Positions 58,023-64,000 of a stretch of DNA of 64,000 bases are shown one piece after another. The position numbers and the translations under genes were made by a program. Numbering within the stretch: the first letter of the stretch is position 1; each line of letters starts with the position of its first letter. Source of the stretch: Phycicoccus flavus (lineage in GTDB: Bacteria > Actinomycetota > Actinomycetes > Actinomycetales > Dermatophilaceae). The stretch covers positions 16,360 to 80,359 of the forward strand of contig NZ_SAYU02000010.1 of assembly GCF_004025965.2 (NCBI RefSeq), read 5' to 3'. A model generated the notes under the pieces. It did not search any database and was not told the DNA's origin. It worked only from the letters and a program-made list of their open reading frames with translations.

Positions 58023-59228
58023 TCACAGCGCCGCCCGGAACAGGCGCTCGATGTCGTGGGCGTCGGACGCGCGGGGGTTCGTCGTCAGGCAGGCGTCCTC
58101 GAGCGAGTTCTCCGACAGGGTGACCAGGTGCTCCTCGGTGATGCCGAGCGAGCGCAGGGACCGCGGCACCCCGACCTCGTCGGCCAGCGCCCGCACGTGC
58201 TCGGCCAGTGCCTCGGCGGCCTCCTCGGCGGGCAGGCCGTCGACGGCCAGGCCGGCGGAGCGGGCGAGCGCGACGAAGCGGTCCGGGGCAGTCTGGGCGT
58301 TGTAGCGGATGACGTGCGGCAGGAGGATCCCGTTGATGACGCCGTGCGGGGCGTCGAGCAGGCCGCCGACCTGGTGGCTCATCGCGTGCGTCGCCCCGAG
58401 GATCGCGTTCGTGAAGGCCATCCCGGCGGCCAGGGCGGCCTCGGCCATCCCGGTGCGCGCCACCCGGTCGTCGGGGACGCGCATCGTCGTCACGAGGTGA
58501 CGGTTGACGAGCCCGACGGCGTTGAGCGCGTGGACGTCGGCCAGGGCGTTGTGCGCCCGCGAGACGAACGCCTCGATGCCGTGGGTGAGGGCGTCCAGGC
58601 CGGTGGCGGCGTTGAGCCACTCGGGCATCGTCACGAGCAGGCGCGGGTCGGTGATGGAGATGTCCGGGACGAGCGCCCGGCCCATGATCGTCACCTTCAC
58701 GTGCCGGGTGGTGTCGGTGACGATGCAGAACTGGCTGACGTCGGCACCGGTGCCGGAGGTCGAGGGGATCATCAGCAGGGGCGGGATCTCGCGGTGGACC
58801 TGGTCGACGCCGCGGTAGTCGAGGATCGACCCGCCGTTGCCGGCGAGGATGGCGACGCCCTTGGCGGCGTCCATGCACGACCCGCCGCCGATGCCGATGA
58901 TGACGTCGCACTCGTTGCTGCGGTAGAGGTCGTGGGCGGCGGCGACCTCACTGTCCTTGGGGTTGGGCGTGACGTCGCTGCAGACGACGGGGGAGAGGCC
59001 GACCTCGGACAGGTGCTGCCGCAGCTCGCGGACCCAGCCGGCCTCGACGATCCCCGGGTCGGTGACGACGAAGGGGCGGCGGGCGCCGAGCCGGCGCGCG
59101 GCGTAGCCGGCCTCCGCGAGCGCCCCGATGCCGAAGACGATCTCGGGCGCCTGGAACTTCACGAGGGCCCCGGCGTCGACCGGCCAGGCGGTTGCGGCTC
59201 CGGCGCCACTGCCGTCGAGCCCGGGCAT
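58023..59228 (-). CDS. Iron-type alcohol dehydrogenase, regulatory-like (ErcA / 1,3-propanediol type)
   Basis: 401 aa, type III iron alcohol dehydrogenase. Nucleotide loop IIGIGGGSCMDAAKG; metal ligands in GLDALTHGIEAFVS (Asp, His) and ATHAMSHQVGGLLDAPHGV (His, His). It has a 15-residue Gly/Ala-rich N-terminal extension. ATG 59228 follows GGAGG. It heads an operon with the histidine kinase and regulator. In Pseudomonas an Fe-ADH-like protein beside a kinase (ErcA) works in regulation of ethanol oxidation, and in M. smegmatis a homologue beside mnoS oxidises 1,3-propanediol. Either role is possible here. Confidence 0.88.
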   Translation of the reverse strand: MPGLDGSGAGAATAWPVDAGALVKFQAPEIVFGIGALAEAGYAARRLGARRPFVVTDPGIVEAGWVRELRQHLSEVGLSPVVCSDVTPNPKDSEVAAAHDLYRSNECDVIIGIGGGSCMDAAKGVAILAGNGGSILDYRGVDQVHREIPPLLMIPSTSGTGADVSQFCIVTDTTRHVKVTIMGRALVPDISITDPRLLVTMPEWLNAATGLDALTHGIEAFVSRAHNALADVHALNAVGLVNRHLVTTMRVPDDRVARTGMAEAALAAGMAFTNAILGATHAMSHQVGGLLDAPHGVINGILLPHVIRYNAQTAPDRFVALARSAGLAVDGLPAEEAAEALAEHVRALADEVGVPRSLRSLGITEEHLVTLSENSLEDACLTTNPRASDAHDIERLFRAAL

Positions 59229-59292
59229 GCAGCCTCCTGCACCTCGTCGTCGGGGGCCTTCACGGTAACCCCGCGAGGGCCCCTTGGCGAGG

Positions 59293-59355
59293 CCTGCCCG
59301 CGTCCGGTCTGCGCCGTCCCGGGGAGAACCGGGCCGACCTGTCCGGTCGGGCAGG
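59293..59355 (-). promoter_or_regulatory. Putative regulator sites upstream of the second alcohol dehydrogenase
   Basis: CCTGCCCGACCGGAC reads on the minus strand at 59355-59341, identical to the plus-strand site at 48519-48533 upstream of mno. A looser copy, CCTGCCCGCGTCCGG, lies on the plus strand at 59293-59307. The predicted -10 TACCGT for the dehydrogenase is at 59267-59262. Confidence 0.55.
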
Positions 59356-59412
59356 TCGCGTGGACCGGTCCGCCCGCCGGACCGGACGGCACCGCCCGCG
59401 GACGGGCGAGGC

Positions 59413-60726
59413 TCAGGCGTCGATGGCGCGGGCCCGGACGGCCGGCATCGCCCGCTCGCGGCGCAGCGCCGGAAGGTACAGCGCGGCACCGAGGACGCTG
59501 AAGGTGCCCGCGACGACGATGCCCGTCGCCGTGCTCGTCGCCTCGGCGAGCGGGCCGAGGGCGAGCATCCCGAGGCTGAACGCACCGCCCGCGACCATCG
59601 AGTTGATCGACAGCACGGTCGTGCGGTTGTGCGCCTCCGCCTCACGGTGCAGCAGCGTGGCGTGGACCGGTCCGCCGGTGCCGTGGAGGGTGTAGACGAC
59701 GAGGAAGGCGGTGACGAGCCCGACCGGGCCGGCCACGAGCCCCATGACGACGACCGCGGCGGCCCGGGCCACGCTCGAGGCGATGGCCGTGCGGGTGACC
59801 CCGATGCGGCGGGCCAGCAGCGCCGCGCCGGCCGACCCGGCGGCGAACAGCCCCCAGGCCGCGGCCGACACCGGGCCGATGAGCGCCCCCGCGCGCGCCT
59901 CGCCGCCGACGAGCTCGGACAGGCGCACCGGCATCAGGGTCTCGAAGGCGATCATCCCGACGCTCCAGAACACCTCGACCCCGACGAGGGCGAGCAGCAC
60001 CCGGTTGGTCCGCAGCAGCCCGATGCCGCCGGCGACGACCGCCGGCGCCTGCCGGGCCGACGCCAGGGCACGGCGGACGCCGCGGCCGTCGACGTGGGTC
60101 GCGGGCTCGCGCATGAGCACCGCGGTGGCGAGGAGGTTGACGGCGTGGAAGGCGATGGCGAGCCAGTAGGCGTTCTCGAGGGCGGTGAGCGCTCGCACCG
60201 GGTGCCAGGCGATGACACCACCCGCGACGAGCGCGCCGACGGCGATCGCGCCGCCGAGGGCCGTCCCGGCCCGGGAGAGCCCGTCCGCGACGACGACGTC
60301 CGGGTCGTCGGCCTGGGCGGTGTCGACGTACCAGGACTCCAGCGGCCCGGAGTCCAGCGCCCGGTAGACGCCCTGGAGGAGCATGGCGACGACGAACGCG
60401 GCGAAGGTCTGCGCGGTGACGAAGAGCACGGCGGACACGAGCGCGACCGCGGTGGCGGTGACGAGCACGGGCCGGCGGCCGAGGGCGTCGGCGAACCCTC
60501 CGGTCGGCAGCTCGAGACCGAGGACGACGAAGCCCTGCATCGCGAAGATGACGCCGATCTGGGCCAGGGACAGGCCGCGTTCGAGCGGCAGGAGGGTGGT
60601 GACCCCGATGGTGAGGCCGACGGGGAACCAGCGGGTCACGGTGAGCCAGAGCAGGGTCCGGCGGGCCGCGTCGGCGGTCACCGGGGCGGGGCCGGCGGCG
60701 GTCCGGTGGCCCGGCGAGGTGCTCAC
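59413..60726 (-). CDS. MFS transporter
   Basis: 437 aa with about 12 hydrophobic segments and the motif [13 protein letters not shown] between helices 2 and 3. Similar to tetracycline or other drug exporters of actinobacteria. GTG 60726 overlaps the ArsR stop (GTGA). Substrate unknown. Confidence 0.86.
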   Translation of the reverse strand: MSTSPGHRTAAGPAPVTADAARRTLLWLTVTRWFPVGLTIGVTTLLPLERGLSLAQIGVIFAMQGFVVLGLELPTGGFADALGRRPVLVTATAVALVSAVLFVTAQTFAAFVVAMLLQGVYRALDSGPLESWYVDTAQADDPDVVVADGLSRAGTALGGAIAVGALVAGGVIAWHPVRALTALENAYWLAIAFHAVNLLATAVLMREPATHVDGRGVRRALASARQAPAVVAGGIGLLRTNRVLLALVGVEVFWSVGMIAFETLMPVRLSELVGGEARAGALIGPVSAAAWGLFAAGSAGAALLARRIGVTRTAIASSVARAAAVVVMGLVAGPVGLVTAFLVVYTLHGTGGPVHATLLHREAEAHNRTTVLSINSMVAGGAFSLGMLALGPLAEATSTATGIVVAGTFSVLGAALYLPALRRERAMPAVRARAIDA

Positions 60727-61337
60727 CTGCGGTCCTCGCCGCGCGGCGGCCGGTCGAGGTCGATCGGGTACATGACGGCGTAGATGGCCACCCGGCGTGC
60801 GGAGGGGTTGCCCTGTCCCACGCGGCGGTAGCGGGCGACGACCTCGTCGAGCTCGTCACGCATGGCGCGGGCCTGCTCCGGGGTCGCGACGACCCACGAG
60901 TCGTCCATGCCCATGGCGTCGCGCCAGGTGTCCGGCCAGCCGGCCTCGACGTCGAGCCACCGCTCGTAGCGCTCGCCGAGGTGGCGGGAGTAGTCGCGCT
61001 GCAGCCAGCCGAGGGCGGTCTCGGCGTCGTCGTCGCCGCCGAAGTCGCTCGGCTCCCACTGGTGGGACTCGGTGGCCGCCCGCCAGACCCGCCGCTTGCC
61101 CTCGCCGTCGCCGGTGTCGGCGACGAGGCCGACCGACTCCAGCCGGCGCAGGTGGTACGAGGTCGCACCCGAGTTCGTCCTCAGCCGGGCGGCGAGGTCG
61201 GTGGCCGTCGCCGGGCCGTCGACGCGCAGGCTGGAGAGCAGCCGGCTGCGCAGGGGGTGGGCGAGGGTCTTCAGGGCCACGGCGTCGAGGCGGAGACCGG
61301 TGAGATGGCCGTCGTCGGGGGATCCGGGAGCGCTCAT
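60723..61337 (-). CDS. ArsR-family winged-helix regulator, leaderless
   Basis: 204 aa. [46 protein letters not shown], then a wing. The C-terminal domain is Trp/Asp-rich, as in HTH_20 regulators of MFS exporters. ATG 61337 has no ribosome binding site; TATTGT (61349-61344) ends 6 nt before it. Two palindromic operators sit in its promoter, so it is probably autoregulated. Operon with the MFS gene. Confidence 0.88.
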   Translation of the reverse strand: MSAPGSPDDGHLTGLRLDAVALKTLAHPLRSRLLSSLRVDGPATATDLAARLRTNSGATSYHLRRLESVGLVADTGDGEGKRRVWRAATESHQWEPSDFGGDDDAETALGWLQRDYSRHLGERYERWLDVEAGWPDTWRDAMGMDDSWVVATPEQARAMRDELDEVVARYRRVGQGNPSARRVAIYAVMYPIDLDRPPRGEDRR

Positions 61338-61340
61338 GCG

Positions 61341-61383
61341 TGCACAATACCTGTGCACAATCTGCTTGCACAATACCTGTGCA
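61341..61383 (-). promoter_or_regulatory. Duplicated ArsR operator in a leaderless promoter
   Basis: TGCACAATACCTGTGCA occurs twice, at 61341-61357 and 61367-61383, centres 26 bp apart. Each is an inverted repeat TGCACA-N5-TGTGCA. On the minus strand they cover a promoter TTGTGC-N18-TATTGT. Confidence 0.8.
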
Positions 61384-61444
61384 AAGATTACGGGCACGGC
61401 GTCTTCGCAGGTCAGAACCCCTCCGCGGGACGACGGGCGGCGAT

Positions 61445-61473
61445 TAGGCCGGATTACGGCACCCCCATACACT
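61445..61473 (+). promoter_or_regulatory. Predicted promoter of rplM-rpsI
   Basis: TAGGCC (61445-61450), a 17-bp spacer and TACACT (61468-61473). The context CGATTAGG is close to the CGATTTGG element of the rpsL and rpsJ promoters. Confidence 0.45.
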
Positions 61474-61566
61474 TGAGGACTGTTGTGCCGTGCGCTGTCG
61501 CGACGGACCCGGTCCTCGCCAGAGCACGCGGCACACGCCCCGACACCAGTCCCACAGGAAGCTTCC

Positions 61567-62010
61567 ATGCGTACCTACACCCCGAAGCAGGGCGAGATCA
61601 CCCGCGCGTGGCTCGTCATCGACGCCACGGACGTCGTGCTCGGCCGCCTCGCGAGCCAGACGGCGACGCTGCTGCGCGGCAAGCACAAGCCGACATTCGC
61701 GCCGCACGTCGACACCGGCGACTTCGTCATCATCATCAACGCCGACAAGGTGGCCCTCACCGGCAGCAAGCACGAGCAGAAGCGGGTCTACCGCCACTCG
61801 GGCTTCCCGGGCGGGCTGAAGTCGCAGTCCTACACCGAGCTGCTCGCCAAGAGCCCCGAGAAGGCGGTCGAGAAGGCCGTCCGCGGGATGCTCCCCAAGA
61901 CCTCGCTCGGCCGGCAGCAGCTGACCAAGCTCAAGGTCTACGCCGGCGCCGAGCACCCGCACGCAGCCCAGCAGCCCACCCCCTTCGAGATCACCCAGGT
62001 GGCCCAGTGA
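61567..62010 (+). CDS. rplM: 50S ribosomal protein L13
   Basis: 147 aa. [30 protein letters not shown] and [29 protein letters not shown] are diagnostic. One of the first proteins in 50S assembly. Its stop overlaps the rpsI start. Confidence 0.97.
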   Translation: MRTYTPKQGEITRAWLVIDATDVVLGRLASQTATLLRGKHKPTFAPHVDTGDFVIIINADKVALTGSKHEQKRVYRHSGFPGGLKSQSYTELLAKSPEKAVEKAVRGMLPKTSLGRQQLTKLKVYAGAEHPHAAQQPTPFEITQVAQ

Positions 62011-62525
62011 TGTCCGAGAACGCCCAGATCGACGAGACCGCCGGGACGGACGCGAACGACGCGGTCGTCACCGAGTACACCTCCGAGTCCGACGGCACCG
62101 TCGGCGGCGCCGAGGGCGTCGCCCGCCCCAGCGCCTCCGCGCCCGGTGGCGCCACCGGCCGCCGCAAGCAGGCCGTCGCCCGCGTCCGGATCGTCCCCGG
62201 CAGCGGCGAGTGGAAGGTCAACGGCCGCACTCTCGAGGAGTACTTCCCGAACAAGGTGCACCAGCAGATCGTCGCCGAGCCGCTCAAGGTCCTCGAGCTC
62301 GACGGCGCCTACGACGTCCTCGTGCGCGTCCACGGCGGCGGCCCCTCCGGCCAGGCCGGGGCCGTGCGCCTCGGCGTCGCCCGCTCGCTCAACGGCGTCG
62401 ACCCCGAGCTCAACCGCCCGGCGCTGAAGAAGGCCGGTCTGCTCACCCGGGACGCCCGCGTCCCCGAGCGCAAGAAGGCCGGTCTCAAGAAGGCCCGCAA
62501 GGCGCCGCAGTACAGCAAGCGCTGA
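62010..62525 (+). CDS. rpsI: 30S ribosomal protein S9
   Basis: 171 aa. A 45-residue acidic N-terminal extension, common in actinobacteria, precedes the core [30 protein letters not shown]. The basic tail ends RKAPQYSKR and touches the P-site tRNA. Confidence 0.97.
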   Translation: MSENAQIDETAGTDANDAVVTEYTSESDGTVGGAEGVARPSASAPGGATGRRKQAVARVRIVPGSGEWKVNGRTLEEYFPNKVHQQIVAEPLKVLELDGAYDVLVRVHGGGPSGQAGAVRLGVARSLNGVDPELNRPALKKAGLLTRDARVPERKKAGLKKARKAPQYSKR

Positions 62526-62544
62526 CCCGCGCGCCCGCACGCCA

Positions 62545-62578
62545 CGACGGCGGCATCCCGGTGGGGGTGCCGCCGTCG
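62545..62578 (+). terminator. Terminator after rpsI
   Basis: CGACGGCGGCA-tCCC (62545-62559) pairs with GGG-gTGCCGCCGTCG (62563-62578). Confidence 0.75.
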
Positions 62579-62640
62579 CGGCGTCCAGGGGCAGCTCGCG
62601 GTAGGTTCGGCGGCGGTTCACCACGGAAAGGCGTCAGCCC

Positions 62641-63990
62641 ATGTCCCGACTCTTCGGCACCGACGGGGTGCGCGGTCTCGCGAACCGCGACATCACCGCG
62701 GAGCTCGCGCTCGACCTCAGCATCGCCGCGGCGCACGTCCTCGGCGAGGAGGACCGGCGCGCCGGCCGCCGTCCCCGTGCGGTCGTCGGCCGCGACCCCC
62801 GGGTGAGCGGCGAGTTCCTCTCCGCCGCGGTGTGCGCCGGCCTCGCGTCGGCCGGGGTCGACGTGCACAACGTCGGCGTCCTGCCGACCCCCGCCGTCGC
62901 CTACCTCACCAACGACATGGGCGCCACCTTCGGCGTCATGCTCTCGGCCTCGCACAACGCCATGCCCGACAACGGCATCAAGTTCTTCGCCACCGGCGGG
63001 CACAAGCTCGCCGACGCCGTCGAGGACGAGATCGCCGCCGCGATGGGCCGCGACTGGGAGCGGCCGCAGGGCGCCGACGTCGGCCGCGTCCACGAGAACC
63101 GGGCCGGCCAGGCGCGGTACGTCGCCCACCTCATGCAGGCGCTGCCGAACCGGCTGGACGGGCTCAGGGTCGTCATCGACGGCGCGCACGGCGCCGCCAG
63201 CGCCGTCTCCCCGGAGGCGTTCCGGCTCTCCGGCGCCGAGGTCGTCGAGATCGGCACCGACCCCGACGGGCTCAACATCAACGACGGCTACGGCTCGACG
63301 CACCTGGAGCGGCTGCGCTCGGCGGTCGTCGAGCGGGGCGCGCACCTCGGCATCGCCCACGACGGCGACGCCGACCGGTGTCTCGCCGTCGACGCCGACG
63401 GCGGCGAGGTCGACGGCGACCAGATCATGGCCATCCTCGCGCTCGCCCTGCGCGACCACGGGCTGCTGCGCGAGAACGTCCTCGTCGCCACCGTGATGAG
63501 CAACCTCGGCCTCATCCAGGCCATGGAGCGCGAGGGCGTCACCGTCAAGCAGACCGGCGTCGGCGACCGGTACGTCCTGGAGGAGATGCGCCGCCACGAC
63601 CACTCCCTCGGCGGCGAGCAGTCCGGCCACGTCATCCTCCTCGAGCACGCGACGACCGGCGACGGCATCCTCACCGGCCTCATGCTCGCCGCGCGGGTCG
63701 CCGAGACCGGCCGCCCGCTCGCCGAGCTCGCCGCGGTGATGACCCGGCTGCCGCAGGTGCTCGTCAACGTCAAGGGCGTCGACAAGGACCGCGTCGACAC
63801 CGACGAGGGCGTCCAGGGCGCCGTCGCCGCCGCCCAGGGTGTGCTGGACGGCACCGGCCGGGTGCTGCTGCGCAAGTCCGGCACCGAGCCCGTCGTCCGG
63901 GTCATGGTCGAGGCCGGCACCGAGGCCCAGGCCAAGGAGACCGCCGACCAGCTGGCCGCCGTCGTCGAGGAGCGCCTCGCCCTCGCCTGA
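62641..63990 (+). CDS. glmM: Phosphoglucosamine mutase
   Basis: 449 aa. Converts glucosamine-6-phosphate to glucosamine-1-phosphate for UDP-GlcNAc and peptidoglycan. Start [12 protein letters not shown]; the phosphoserine S104 is in [11 protein letters not shown]; the Mg site is D241xD243xD245 in HDGDADRC; the substrate loop is GEQSGH; the C-terminal phosphate site is [14 protein letters not shown]. It has its own -10-like TAGGTT near 62603. Usual neighbour of rplM-rpsI. Confidence 0.97.
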   Translation: MSRLFGTDGVRGLANRDITAELALDLSIAAAHVLGEEDRRAGRRPRAVVGRDPRVSGEFLSAAVCAGLASAGVDVHNVGVLPTPAVAYLTNDMGATFGVMLSASHNAMPDNGIKFFATGGHKLADAVEDEIAAAMGRDWERPQGADVGRVHENRAGQARYVAHLMQALPNRLDGLRVVIDGAHGAASAVSPEAFRLSGAEVVEIGTDPDGLNINDGYGSTHLERLRSAVVERGAHLGIAHDGDADRCLAVDADGGEVDGDQIMAILALALRDHGLLRENVLVATVMSNLGLIQAMEREGVTVKQTGVGDRYVLEEMRRHDHSLGGEQSGHVILLEHATTGDGILTGLMLAARVAETGRPLAELAAVMTRLPQVLVNVKGVDKDRVDTDEGVQGAVAAAQGVLDGTGRVLLRKSGTEPVVRVMVEAGTEAQAKETADQLAAVVEERLALA

Positions 63991-64000
63991 TCCTCCCCGC

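Overview
The window is very GC-rich, uses GTG starts freely, and carries the str, S10, spc and alpha translation operons in actinobacterial order. Short-LID adenylate kinase, a PASTA-less Ser/Thr kinase, a mycofactocin cluster, a DUF222/HNH (13E12-type) protein and NDMA-type methanol dehydrogenase all point to an actinobacterium. A Micrococcales genus such as the Intrasporangiaceae is my guess; the sequence does not prove the rank.

Layout. 1-0.7 kb: 3' part of a spermidine-synthase-like methyltransferase. 1.0-5.4 kb: str operon (rpsL, rpsG, fusA, tuf) with a strong terminator. 5.6-10 kb: a membrane Ser/Thr kinase, a frameshifted DUF1963 gene, and an ArsR-MFS pair. 10.4-15.6 kb: S10 operon. 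15.7-20 kb: spc operon to rplO. 20.1-23.7 kb: secY, adk, map, with an oppositely oriented methyltransferase inside. 23.8-28.8 kb: mutA-mutB-meaB (methylmalonyl-CoA mutase and its G-protein chaperone). 29.2-29.9 kb: a secreted protein. 30.1-35.1 kb: infA, rpmJ, rpsM, rpsK, rpsD, rpoA, rplQ, truA. 35.1-42.2 kb: accessory genes, including an ABC-F ATPase and a secreted amylase with three X25-like modules. 42.2-42.6 kb: a small promoter-driven unit with a 12-codon ORF and a structured RNA. 42.6-59.2 kb: a mycofactocin / alcohol-oxidation island. 59.4-61.4 kb: a second ArsR-MFS pair. 61.5-64 kb: rplM, rpsI, glmM.

The most coherent accessory system is the island at 42.6-59.2 kb. On the minus strand, mftA-mftB-mftC-mftE-SDR-mftF-mftD would make and glycosylate the redox cofactor mycofactocin from the C-terminal Val-Tyr of MftA. 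Divergently, mno encodes the NDMA-type methanol dehydrogenase that uses such a cofactor, followed by a MoxR-type AAA ATPase and a CoxE-like VWA protein, both with His-rich tracts, and by a methyltransferase resembling MftM. Further on, a second iron-type alcohol dehydrogenase lies in one operon with a GAF histidine kinase and a NarL/LuxR response regulator. A 15-bp sequence upstream of mno recurs exactly, in the same orientation relative to the gene, upstream of this second dehydrogenase, and a related site faces mftA. This suggests that the two-component pair controls all three transcription units.

Other notable points are an rplQ protein with a C-terminal sunset-like domain, an amylase reading frame that runs through its own terminator hairpin, duplicated palindromic operators at an apparently leaderless ArsR gene, and a recurrent CGATT element in the promoters of four translation operons. 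No tRNA, rRNA, CRISPR array, insertion sequence or prophage was seen.
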